Origin: an uncultured Chlorobiaceae bacterium | GTDB lineage: Bacteria > Bacteroidota > Chlorobiia > Chlorobiales > Chlorobiaceae | DNA length: 62,097 nt | Assembly: GCA_903839405.1 (NCBI GenBank) | Contig: CAIMCD010000020.1 | Coordinates: forward strand, 1 to 62,097 | Reading direction: 5' to 3' | In this document: in pieces, positions 47,216-55,637 of the stretch | Position numbering within the stretch: the stretch's first letter is position 1 | Layout of the letters: every line of letters begins with the position of its first letter | Notes under the pieces: model-generated | Seen by the model: only the letters and a program-made list of their open reading frames with translations | Database searches by the model: none | Told to the model about the DNA's origin: nothing | Made by a program: the position numbers and the translations under genes

Positions 47216-47719
47216 TCACGACCGCTTCAGCCACAAGGAGAGAGCCCATACAATGATGCAGAATTCAAGCCCCAGCTCCCAATAGGGGAGGTCATGCAGG
47301 ATATCCGGAAAAGTATTTTCAAGAGAATAGGCTTTATTGTCGAATGGAGCAAACACCAAGGTAGAGTCGGCAATAACATCAAGAATCATATGGATAAAGC
47401 CGCCGAGGGTGAAAATAACGGCTAATGACGCCGCCTGGCTTCGATGACGGCTCCACTTCATCCATAAGAACGAAATGATCAACAGGGAGAGCCAGAAGAT
47501 CGGGAAGTGAGTAATGTAGGTGTGGTGAGTCGTGTAGGTCTGGGTAGCTTGATCAATATTATCAGAAAAAACAAGGAAGTAAATCAGGTCAAAATCAGGA
47601 GCTATCGATCCAAACAACCCCCAGAAGATAAATTGACGATACGAAACCGCTCGCAGCTTGAAATGTTTAAACAAAAGCCTGGATGTAATATAGCCTGCGG
47701 GTAAATGGGCAAAGTGCAT
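47216..47719 (-). CDS. YdjM-like metal-dependent hydrolase-family membrane protein
   Basis: 167-residue integral membrane protein of the YdjM (DUF457) family. Conserved metal-binding-like positions: H2 and H5 in MHFAHLPAG, D in GSIAPDFDLIYF (about 38-49), H-H-x6-H in HHTYITHFP (about 65-73), and H-x3-D in GFIHMILD (about 106-113). Four to five membrane segments. Lies 37 nt upstream of the DUF6978 gene and could share its transcript. Members are sometimes SOS-regulated; none is shown here. Confidence 0.78.
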   Translation of the reverse strand: MHFAHLPAGYITSRLLFKHFKLRAVSYRQFIFWGLFGSIAPDFDLIYFLVFSDNIDQATQTYTTHHTYITHFPIFWLSLLIISFLWMKWSRHRSQAASLAVIFTLGGFIHMILDVIADSTLVFAPFDNKAYSLENTFPDILHDLPYWELGLEFCIIVWALSLWLKRS

Positions 47720-48191
47720 TGTGTTATTCCTGAAAAGATCCTGTAAGCGGAAGCCTCAACACGCCGTTCTCCTGTAATTTGCAGGGGATGAGGTAAGATC
47801 GTTCCATGTATCTCTTTTGATTAAAATCTTTTGAACGGTGCTGAAATTGGAACCCTCATGTTACAAACTATTTCCGAGAATTCAAGAAACTCTTGATGTT
47901 GCCTGTTGGCTTTTTTGCCGTGATGTTGAGGGTGGCCGTTAAGAAGCTTGACTTGATGCTCGCGGTAGAGTGCGCTCTGCTCCTGAGTTAGGTATCTATT
48001 ACGGCAAATGGTTGATCAGGGGGAATTATTGCCCGACCATAATCATTATTACTCTAATATTGCTTTTCTTAGAGAGTTCCATCCTGATCGGAAGCTTGTA
48101 TCATGTTGGACAGTTTTATGGAAGCTAAAAAAGGTGTGTCGCATATGCACTTTTTTGGCTACTGAACATAAGGGTAACAGGAGAACAACTC
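47720..48191. other. Upstream region of secreted protein gene, contains repeat copy A
   Basis: 472 nt. The first 200 nt show no gene. From about 47917 to 48100 it is homologous to 49326-49555 (see repeat entries). A 92-codon frame from 48008 overlaps the signal peptide of the next gene and is not credible as a gene. Confidence 0.5.
48001..48100 (+). repeat. Diverged direct repeat, copy A (100 nt)
   Basis: Aligns without gaps to 49456-49555 (about 83 of 100 positions identical by eye), beginning ACGGCAAATGGTTGATCAGG. Homology continues upstream with indels to about 47917. Copy A ends 91 nt before the ATG of the repeat-rich secreted protein. Confidence 0.8.
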
Positions 48192-48944
48192 ATGAACAAT
48201 CGTATCTGGCTGGCGGCAGGAATTGCAGCAATGTTGCTTGCTACTCCCTCGTCCAAGGCTCCGGCAGCCCTCAACCTGCAACTTAACTCAGGCAACAGGC
48301 CGTCATTTGTTATCAATTCAGCACCAAATTTTGTTTTCCTCCGAACCCAGGGCTTTTCGGTTTCGGTAGGGAGTCCCTATGATATTATCTATTATGGAAG
48401 ACGGTATTACCTCTACTATAACGGCCGCTGGTATCGCTCTTCTCATTACCGGGGGCCGTGGATGCTTGTGCAGAATAACGGGCTTCCTTTTCAAATCAGA
48501 AGATATCGCTGGCAAGATATTCGCCGGTATCGTGATATCGAGTATCGCAGGTCTGACCGTCGGACTAACCAGTATCAGCGGAACGACGACAACCAGCGCA
48601 GAGCGTATGATCAGCAACATCGTGCAGTTGAGCAGCGTCAGGCACCCGTTCAGCAAAACCGGGTAGTTGCACCCCGTCAGGCACCAGCGCAGCAAAACCG
48701 TGTAGTTGCACCTCTTCAGGCACCAGCGCAGCAAAACCGTGTAGTTGCACCTCTTCAGGCACCAGCTCAACAAAACCGAGCAATTGGACCCCGTCAGGCT
48801 CCAGCTCTGCGAAGTCGTGCAGTTGAAACCCCAACGGTTCAGGGGCAGCAAAACAAGGCCGCTGAAGGCCGTAAAATCCCTGATCAAAAGAAGAGTGATG
48901 AGCAAAACAACGAGCGGCCGGGTGGTGGCAGAAACAGAAACTGA
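48192..48944 (+). CDS. Secreted Gln/Ala/Pro-rich repeat protein
   Basis: 250-residue exported protein. Signal peptide at about 1-25 (MNNRIWLAAGIAAMLLATPS, cleaved near APA). A Tyr/Arg-rich domain at about 40-125 (YGRRYYLYYNGRWYRSSHYR, then GPWMLV and RRYRWQDIRRYRD) is of a kind seen in small periplasmic proteins of unknown role. The C-terminal part holds five 13-residue repeats (QAPAQQNRVVAPL type), then a charged tail ending GGGRNRN. Likely disordered and basic. Function unknown. Upstream lies repeat copy A. Confidence 0.8.
   Translation: MNNRIWLAAGIAAMLLATPSSKAPAALNLQLNSGNRPSFVINSAPNFVFLRTQGFSVSVGSPYDIIYYGRRYYLYYNGRWYRSSHYRGPWMLVQNNGLPFQIRRYRWQDIRRYRDIEYRRSDRRTNQYQRNDDNQRRAYDQQHRAVEQRQAPVQQNRVVAPRQAPAQQNRVVAPLQAPAQQNRVVAPLQAPAQQNRAIGPRQAPALRSRAVETPTVQGQQNKAAEGRKIPDQKKSDEQNNERPGGGRNRN
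48639..48833 (+). repeat. Five tandem 39-bp repeats inside the secreted protein gene
   Basis: Units start at 48639, 48678, 48717, 48756 and 48795, each with CAGGC(A/T)CC. Copies three and four are almost identical; the first and last are more diverged. The 39-bp period keeps the reading frame, so copy number can vary without breaking the protein. Confidence 0.85.
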
Positions 48945-49007
48945 ATGACTCGTTACGAGATCATCAGATCACCATTGTTTTCAATCTTTGTCACGGTATG
49001 GCTTGTA

Positions 49008-49045
49008 GTTGCAGGAGGTGTCCCCGTAAAAAAACCTCCTGCAAC
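49008..49045. terminator. 12-bp perfect hairpin after the secreted protein gene
   Basis: GTTGCAGGAGGT (49008-49019) pairs perfectly with ACCTCCTGCAAC (49034-49045) around a 14-nt loop. It lies 64 nt after the stop; no T-tract follows on the plus strand. Confidence 0.5.
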
Positions 49046-49162
49046 AGCAGGCTGATGCTGCTAGGATTTTCCATTCACCCTTTCCGATATCCCTACCGAT
49101 TTTTATCACGCTACCCACTCCCTCATTTTTATGCCGCAGGCATGAGACGAGGCTGGTCGTGA

Positions 49163-49335
49163 TGCACTCCCTGCTCCACACTCTTGCCTTTTTCAAGCAC
49201 CAGAATCCGGTTTTACTGCTCCATGTCCTTGAGGCGGTGGCTTCGTCGAGGATCATGATTGGCGTGTTCTGCAAAAGTCCCTTTGCAATGGCGATGCGCT
49301 GGCGCTCTTCTCCGCTGAGCTTCATGCCGTGCTGG
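49163..49335 (-). pseudogene. Decayed fragment duplicating the cydC 3' region
   Basis: The 173 nt align without gaps to 52099-52176 joined to 52265-52359 of the cydC-like gene, with scattered substitutions. An 88-bp segment is missing; both break sites share GTGG, pointing to a microhomology deletion, which also shifts the frame. Still readable are LSGEERQRIAIAKGLL (signature, with Gly changed to Glu) and PIMILDEATA (Walker B). No start, no Walker A; certainly non-functional. Confidence 0.85.
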
Positions 49336-49455
49336 TAGAGGGAGGGCTTTAAGAACTTTGACTTTGAGAGCTTTTTGTGCCACAGAGAACTTACGGTAGA
49401 GAACTCTCTGCTTTCGCACGCATTTAGATATCTTTTTCTGGGCCAGCCACCTCTT

Positions 49456-49555
49456 ACGGCAAATGGTTGATCAGGGTGAATTATTGCCCGAACATAATTA
49501 TTATTACCGCCATATTACTTTTTCGATGAACTTCCATTCTGATCGGAAGATTGTA
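49456..49555 (+). repeat. Diverged direct repeat, copy B (100 nt)
   Basis: Gap-free partner of 48001-48100 with about 17 differences. Extends upstream with indels to the end of the cydC fragment near 49326. It ends 292 nt before the acyltransferase ATG. Confidence 0.8.
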
Positions 49556-49847
49556 ACGGTTATCCCTTATAGCATTCAATGGTGAGTTGTTTGAGGTGCA
49601 TTGTAATAGATGAGTACGATTTTGTCGTGAGATGGGATTGGGAGTTGTCGATTATTTCGCTTTAAGTTAGATGCGGAAAAAATTGTATACTCTTTTCAGT
49701 ATAGTGGGCTTTGATATTTGGCGGTGGACTTTTGCGTAATAATTTATGTATTTTTATGATAGTATAGAGCCTGGTTATATGATTGTTACTGCGTCATCTT
49801 TTTGTATCCTCAGGGCTTTTTAATCCCCCAAAAGAACCAGAAAATCA

Positions 49848-51909
49848 ATGGCATTAAAATATAGAGCCGATATTGACGGGCTGAGAGCCGTAGCTGTTTT
49901 GGCGGTTATCTTTTTTCATGCAGGAATCCCCGGCTTTTCAGGTGGCTTCGTCGGTGTTGACGTTTTTTTCGTCATCTCCGGATTTCTCATTACCTCTATT
50001 ATCCTTAAAGAAATTCATACGGGTAAGTTCTCTGTTGCGCGCTTTTATGAACGCCGGATTAGAAGGATATTTCCTGCACTTTTTCCGGTCATAGCTTTTA
50101 CGCTTATAGTTGCGGCTGTTATTTTTGAAGTAAACGACTTTAAAGTCTTCGGCGAAAGTATAACTGCCACTACCTTTTTTGCATCAAACATCCTATTCTG
50201 GCGAGAGTCAGGATAGGATGTTTGATGCGGCATCAATCACAAAACCCCTGCTCCATACCTGGTCACTTGCGGTTGAAGAACAGTTTTATATATTTTTTCC
50301 CTTACTGCTCATTGCGATTAATCGATATTTAAAAAGACAATATTTTCCCTGGTTGCTTGCGATAGCCTTCATCTCTCTTCTTTTAAGCATTTATGGCGTT
50401 AAAAGCCATCAAATGGCAACATTTTACCTTGTTCCTACCCGGACATGGGAGCTGCTTTTCGGTTCAATTCTTGCCCTCGGGGTTATACCTCAGCTTCAAT
50501 CGAACGTGTACCGGAATCTCTTTTCGACCTTAGGATTTGGGCTTATTTTATACAGTGTAGGGTTCTATACCGAAGAGACCCTCTTTCCTGGCGCTACTGC
50601 GCTTGTACCAGTATTAGGTGCCACTCTGATCATTTACAGCGGTATTGGGGGAGGAAAATCTGTTATCAGCAAGCTGCTCAGCCTCAAGCCGATGGTCTAT
50701 ATCGGGCTCATCTCATACTCCCTCTATCTCTGGCATTGGCCTCTTTTTGCATTTGCAAAATATCTGCTTTTATGGAATGCATCACCGGTCAGAGTTGCTG
50801 GGCTAATTATTGCAACGTTTATTATTTCCGCACTCTCATTAAAATTTATTGAGCAGCCGTTTCGAGGAACGTCGCCAGTGATTGCCGAGAGAAGAGCACT
50901 CTTCGCCCTTTCCGCAATAGTGATGCTTATTGCTTCATCAGTGGGCGGTTTGATTTATTTGCGAGGCGGGATGAGTGAGCGTCTCGATAGATTTTTTCCA
51001 GGTATGACAGCCACTCTGATGCATGCGCAAGATGATAAAACCTGGACTAAAAATGGGGAGTTGGAGAAGTTGAATGAAAATATTAATAATGGCGTTATAC
51101 CGCCCATGGTGGGAAATATACATGCTATTCCCGTCTTTGCGTTATGTGGTGATTCACATGCAAGAGCTTTGATTCCTGCTTTTGCAGATGAAGCAAACCG
51201 TTTTATGACAAGGGGGTATACCATAACCAGAAATGGTACCCCTTTTTTGTTAGGCATAGATATTACGCACAGTAAAAATGATGATGCGTTTAATGAATCT
51301 CGCTATAATCACTCAGTGCTGAACTTTATTAAAGCTCATACCGAGATACGCACGGTTATACTCGTGGGTCGATGGGCTGGCCATATTAAAGGGAACAATC
51401 GTTATGAAGATCCATTTAGTAATCAACTGAAGGATACTTTTGGTGAATATGATGCAAATACACCTAATCAACTTTTATTAAAGGTCGGTCTTACCAGAAC
51501 GGTACATGCCCTCCTTGCGATGGGACGCAAAGTCATATTAGTTAGTGATGTGCCTGAAATCGGATATAATGTTCCCAGATTTTATTCGGTGCAAACACGT
51601 TTTCCCATGATCGTCAATGGTGTGGATATTCGCCCAACCATTGCAGAATATAATGAGCGGCAGCGGGAAGTGCAGATGATGCTGATGGAATTAGCCAAGT
51701 TGCCAAATGTTGCTCTGGTCCATCCCGAATCAAGAGTGTTTGATAAAAATCGCTTGAGCAAGATTATGGAAGATGGTGAACTTTTATATCGTGACGGTGA
51801 TCACCTCTCGACCTTTGGTGCACAATATGTGGCACCTGCTTTTGACGATCTCTTTCGTGAAATGTCAAAAAATAACAAGAGTCGCATGGTTTCCACTCAA
51901 GCGGATTGA
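49848..51909 (+). pseudogene. Acyltransferase-3/SGNH (OafA-like) gene interrupted by a frameshift
   Basis: Membrane O-acyltransferase with a C-terminal SGNH esterase-like domain, split over two frames. Part 1 (49848-50216, 122 aa) starts MALKYRADIDGLRAVAVLAV with the catalytic FFHAGIPGF and FVGVDVFFVISGFLIT, and stops after NILFWRESG. Part 2 (ATG at 50218 or upstream in frame, to 51909) resumes with FDAASITKPLLHTWSLAVEEQFY, further membrane helices, and the SGNH domain with CGDSHARAL and DGDHLSTFG. In intact relatives the text runs FWRESGYFD without a break. The change is about +4 nt and coincides with the inverted repeat at 50181-50228. Unless frames are joined by recoding or the sequence is wrong, the protein is lost. 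A+T-rich. Confidence 0.85.
50181..50228. repeat. Near-perfect 20-bp inverted repeat at the frameshift
   Basis: Left arm GCATCAAACATCCTATTCTG (50181-50200) and right arm CAGGATAGGATGTTTGATGC (50209-50228) match at 19 of 20 positions with an 8-nt loop. The stop TAG of the first frame and the ATG of the second lie in the right arm. Confidence 0.9.
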
Positions 51910-52025
51910 TAACTATGTTTTTTGTGTATGCCGCCTTCCCATTCGAGAGCTACAGATTTTTTCGGTGAAGAGCCAATCTAATTCATTGCAAACACTTGAA
52001 TATAGATGCATTATCAAATGCGATC

Positions 52026-53747
52026 TCACCCCACCTCCACCACGTGCTGCAACTCCCACATCCGCCGGTAGAGCCCATCCCTGGCCATCAGCTCTGAATG
52101 CACTCCCTGCTCCACAATCTTGCCTTTTTCGAGCACCAGAATCCGGTTGTATTGCTCCATTGCCTTGAGGCGGTGGGTGATGGTGATGAGGGTTTTTCCG
52201 GCTGAAATAGCTTGCAGCGTTTGGGTTACCTCACTCTCCGTAACGCCGTCGAGGTTGGCCGTGGCTTCGTCGAGGATCATGATTGGCGCCTTCTGCAAGA
52301 GTACCCTTGCAATGGCGATGCGCTGGCGCTCGCCTCCGCTGAGCTTCATGCCGTGCTGGCCTGTCCATTCGTCGAGCTTGGAGGTGAAGTGGCCGAGTCC
52401 GGCGGCGGTGAGGGCACGCTTAAGCTCTTCGTCGGTTGCATTCGGTCCGGCGAGGCGCAGGTTTTCGCGGATGGTTTCGGCGAAGAGGTAGGTGCGCTGC
52501 GAGACGAGGGCGATGTTGCGGCGCAGCTCTTCGGGGTCGAAAAGGCTTATGTTGTTGCCGCCGATGGAGATGCTCCCTTCTGAAGGGTTCCAGAAGCGCA
52601 TGAAGAGGTTGGTTATGGTCGACTTTCCGGCTCCGCTCGGGCCCACGATGGCAATGTGCTCACCGGGAAGCACCTTGAATGAGATGCTGTCAAGCGCTTT
52701 TGAGCGGCTTCCGGGATAGGTGAAGCTGAGGCGCTCTACCTGGATGGTATGCTCACGAGGAAAGGCCAGGGGCGACGCTGGGGCGCTGGTTTCAGGCTTG
52801 GCGTCAAGGATTTCAAAGAGGCGTTCTCCGGCGTGTTTGTCGGCCTCAAGGTGCTTGACGGTGCCGGGAAGTGGCAGAAAGGGTTCAAACGAGGCCATGA
52901 CGGCAAGGGTGATCACGGTGAGTGAAATGCCGTTGACCTGTCCGGTTGAGATGCAGGGAATCAGCGCCCAGAGCACTGCAATCACCGCTCCGTTCATGAG
53001 GAGGCCGGTGAGGGAGTCGTGCAAGCCGTCAATCATGGCGTTTTTTCGCTCAAGCCGCAGCTTGCCGGATTCGGCGGTGCGCATGGCGGTGAGGTGGGCT
53101 GGAAGTTTGCCGTAGAGTTGCAGCTCCCCGATACCCTGAAAGAGGTCAAGCGCCAGAATCTGCTGCTCGGTTTTGTGCTGCATGATCCCTTTTGATACAC
53201 CTCGGCTGAGCTGCATGGTAAGGAGCGGTATGCCTATACCGGCAAGCAGGTGGAAGGTGAGCACAATCAGCGCGGCCTGCAGGGAGTAGACCCCGACGAG
53301 GAACCACATCAGCAGCCCAACCAGCAGGGCGGTGAGTGGCGGAGCGAGCACCCTGGTGTAGATATTCTCAAGGCTCTGGATATCGTCCACAATGCGCTGC
53401 AAGAGGTCGCCGCTTTTAAAGTGCATGAGGCGGGCCGGTGCGAGAGGCTCGATGGCGTCATAAAACCATAACCGCAGCTTGGCAAGAATTTTGAAGGTGA
53501 TGTTGTGCGATATCAGCCGTTCGGCGTAGCGGAGCGCACCTCGCGCAATACCGAACATCCTGACTCCTGCTATGCCAAGTTGCAAGGCCCCTAAAGGCGG
53601 CTGGAGGGCGGCTTTGGCAATGATATAGCCGGAGGTCATGAGCAGGCCGATGCCGCTTCCTGTTGTGGCAAATCCGATGAGTGCGGCGAGGGCCATCCAC
53701 CAGAAGTAGGGCTTGACCAGTGCGGTCAAGCGGAGCAGTGTTTTCAT
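52026..53747 (-). CDS. cydC: CydC-type thiol/heme ABC exporter subunit
   Basis: ABC half-transporter (membrane domain plus ATPase), 573 residues. Needed with CydD for export of glutathione/cysteine or heme handling during cytochrome bd assembly. Six membrane segments in the first 300 residues; Walker A GPSGAGKST around 370, signature KLSGGERQRIAIARVLL around 470, Walker B MILDEATANLDG around 495. Starts inside the cydD stop (ATGA overlap). A decayed copy of its 3' end lies at 49.2 kb. Confidence 0.9.
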   Translation of the reverse strand: MKTLLRLTALVKPYFWWMALAALIGFATTGSGIGLLMTSGYIIAKAALQPPLGALQLGIAGVRMFGIARGALRYAERLISHNITFKILAKLRLWFYDAIEPLAPARLMHFKSGDLLQRIVDDIQSLENIYTRVLAPPLTALLVGLLMWFLVGVYSLQAALIVLTFHLLAGIGIPLLTMQLSRGVSKGIMQHKTEQQILALDLFQGIGELQLYGKLPAHLTAMRTAESGKLRLERKNAMIDGLHDSLTGLLMNGAVIAVLWALIPCISTGQVNGISLTVITLAVMASFEPFLPLPGTVKHLEADKHAGERLFEILDAKPETSAPASPLAFPREHTIQVERLSFTYPGSRSKALDSISFKVLPGEHIAIVGPSGAGKSTITNLFMRFWNPSEGSISIGGNNISLFDPEELRRNIALVSQRTYLFAETIRENLRLAGPNATDEELKRALTAAGLGHFTSKLDEWTGQHGMKLSGGERQRIAIARVLLQKAPIMILDEATANLDGVTESEVTQTLQAISAGKTLITITHRLKAMEQYNRILVLEKGKIVEQGVHSELMARDGLYRRMWELQHVVEVG

Positions 53748-55483
53748 GATTCGCTCTCCTGTTGCAGATGGAAGGCATCGCTATAAAAGCCTCCGGCAGC
53801 GAGCAGCTCCAGGTGTGTGCCAGACTGTGTAAGTTTTCCCTGATTGATCACCAGAATCTGGTCGGCGGAGCGGATGGTTTCAAGCCGGTGGGCAATAATA
53901 ACGGTTGTTCGCCCTACCATCAGCTCTTCCATTGAGCTGCGCAGGGCCGCTTCAAGTTCCGGATCGGTATGCGAGGTTGGCTCATCAAGGATGAGCAGCG
54001 GGGCATTTTTCAGAAATGCGCGCGCCAGTGCAACCCGCTGGGCCTCTCCTCCGCTGAGCCGCGAGCCCTGCTCGCCAATCATGGTCTCAAGCCCCTTGGG
54101 GAGTGCCTTGATAAAGGCGATGAGGCCGGTTTTCTGCAGGGCCTCCTGCAGCTCCTCCGGTGAAGCATCAGGTTTGCCGAGAAGGATATTCTCTTTCAGT
54201 GTGGCGTTGAAAAGGTAGGGGTGCTGCGGAACCCAGGATATCCGCTGGTGCCACGCTTCAAGCGGAATTGAGTGAATCGGGCTTCCTTCAAGGGTGATCT
54301 CCCCTTTGCCCGGCTCCTGAAAGCGGAGCAGCAGATTGATCAGGGTGCTTTTTCCGGCCCCGCTTGGCCCGATAATCGCCGTTCTCTTTCCTGCTGGAAT
54401 GGTGATGCTCAGCTCCTCAAGCGCGGGTTGCGATGCGCCGGGGTAGGTGTAGCTGACATCTTGGAAGTGAATCGGCTTCCGGGCAACGCTCTCTTCGTCA
54501 AGCAAAGTAGCTTTCAGCCCTATTGCAGGCTGAGGCTGGTCGAGGATGGCAAAGATCTCCTTTGAAGCGCTTACGCCCTCCATACCGGCATGGAACTTGG
54601 TGCCGAGCTGGCGCAGGGGGAGGTAGAAGTCGGGGGTGAGTACCAGCACAAAGAGCGCCTGCTGAAAGGTAAGCTGATGGGCCATCAGGCGAAGGCCGAT
54701 ACCGACAGCAATGATGGCCGTACCGAGGGTGCCGACCAGTTCAAGCGTCAGGGAGGAGAGAAAGGCAATTTTCAGTACCCGCATGGTGGCGTGGCGGAAC
54801 CCCTCACCGGCCTCTTCGATGGCGCTACGCTGCATCTTGCTTTGCGCAAAGAGCTTCAGTGTCGGCAACCCCTGCAGCACATCAAGGAAGTAGCCGCTCA
54901 TCCGGCTCATGGTTTTCCACTGCTTCTCGGTCATGGCGCTGGCCGATTTACCGATCAGGATCATGAAGAGGGGAATCAGCGGAGCAGAGCAGAGCAGGAT
55001 AAGGCCTGAAATCCAGTCGCCGGGAAAGATGGTGCAGACGATCAAAACCGGCGTGAAGAGAGCAAAAAAGATCTGTGGGATATACTGGCTGTAGTAGGCG
55101 TCAAGCGCTTCAACCCCTTTCAGGAGGGTGGTGCTGAGCCGGCCGCTCTGCACCGATCGGGTATAGAGCGGGCCGAGTGTGCCGACTGTTGCGCTCAGGC
55201 GGTTGAAGAGTTTTTCGCGGATCAGCACGGTGCCCCGGTTGGCTTCGGTATGGGAGTACCAGTTGAAAGCCATGCGGAGCAGGCTGAAGCAGAGAAAGAG
55301 AGCGAGCAAGGGCAGCAGCTTCTGGATGCCGGTTTTTTGCATAAAAGCACCATCGATGACCTGGCTCAGCGAGTATGCCTGACCAATCAGCATGGAGGCC
55401 GCAAGGCCCCCTGAAATGAGCGAGAGGATAAAAGGGGCGCGCTCCTCCTTTAGAAGCTGAAAAAGGCGCCGGTCAATATTCAT
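53744..55483 (-). CDS. cydD: CydD-type thiol/heme ABC exporter subunit
   Basis: ABC half-transporter, 579 residues, partner of CydC. Membrane domain in the first 310 residues (LIGQAYSLSQVIDGAFM typical of CydD); Walker A GPSGAGKSTLINLLLRF around 370, signature RLSGGEAQRVALARAFL around 480, Walker B LLILDEPTSHTDPE around 500. Coupled to cydC through ATGA. About 155 nt after cydB, with a terminator between, so cydDC may be expressed separately from cydAB. Confidence 0.9.
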   Translation of the reverse strand: MNIDRRLFQLLKEERAPFILSLISGGLAASMLIGQAYSLSQVIDGAFMQKTGIQKLLPLLALFLCFSLLRMAFNWYSHTEANRGTVLIREKLFNRLSATVGTLGPLYTRSVQSGRLSTTLLKGVEALDAYYSQYIPQIFFALFTPVLIVCTIFPGDWISGLILLCSAPLIPLFMILIGKSASAMTEKQWKTMSRMSGYFLDVLQGLPTLKLFAQSKMQRSAIEEAGEGFRHATMRVLKIAFLSSLTLELVGTLGTAIIAVGIGLRLMAHQLTFQQALFVLVLTPDFYLPLRQLGTKFHAGMEGVSASKEIFAILDQPQPAIGLKATLLDEESVARKPIHFQDVSYTYPGASQPALEELSITIPAGKRTAIIGPSGAGKSTLINLLLRFQEPGKGEITLEGSPIHSIPLEAWHQRISWVPQHPYLFNATLKENILLGKPDASPEELQEALQKTGLIAFIKALPKGLETMIGEQGSRLSGGEAQRVALARAFLKNAPLLILDEPTSHTDPELEAALRSSMEELMVGRTTVIIAHRLETIRSADQILVINQGKLTQSGTHLELLAAGGFYSDAFHLQQESES

Positions 55484-55588
55484 GGTTCATACTCATGTTT
55501 CGTGTGTGCACTTCCGGGGTCGAACCGGGTAAAAAATCGTTCTCAGTCTACAGAATAAATCGGTTCGGTGCAATTGGCTAGTGGAAAA

Positions 55589-55630
55589 TTGAGAGTTGAC
55601 AAAGGATAAAGGACGATTGTCAACTCTCAA
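55589..55630 (-). terminator. Terminator between cydB and cydD
   Basis: TTGAGAGTTGACA (55589-55601) and TGTCAACTCTCAA (55618-55630) form a perfect 13-bp stem with a 16-nt loop. Read on the minus strand it begins 8 nt after the cydB stop and is followed by TTTT. Confidence 0.7.
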
Positions 55631-55637
55631 CTCTTTT

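Larger units (their letters stand above)
48945..49847. other. 903-nt degenerate region between secreted protein and acyltransferase genes
   Basis: No intact gene. In order it holds the hairpin at 49008-49045, a cydC 3' fragment (49163-49335, minus strand), repeat copy B (to 49555), and about 290 nt of A+T-rich DNA with TATAAT-like boxes before the acyltransferase ATG at 49848. Confidence 0.6.

Noticed and set aside
48008..48286. 92-codon frame starting in repeat copy A
   Set aside because: Overlaps the signal peptide of the secreted protein in another frame, and differences between the two repeat copies do not favour silent positions.
48639..48833. CRISPR array
   Set aside because: The 39-bp units are contiguous without unique spacers and lie in frame within a gene.
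55500..55560. GGGGTCGAACCGGG as a tRNA T-arm
   Set aside because: No acceptor or anticodon stem in the surrounding sequence.
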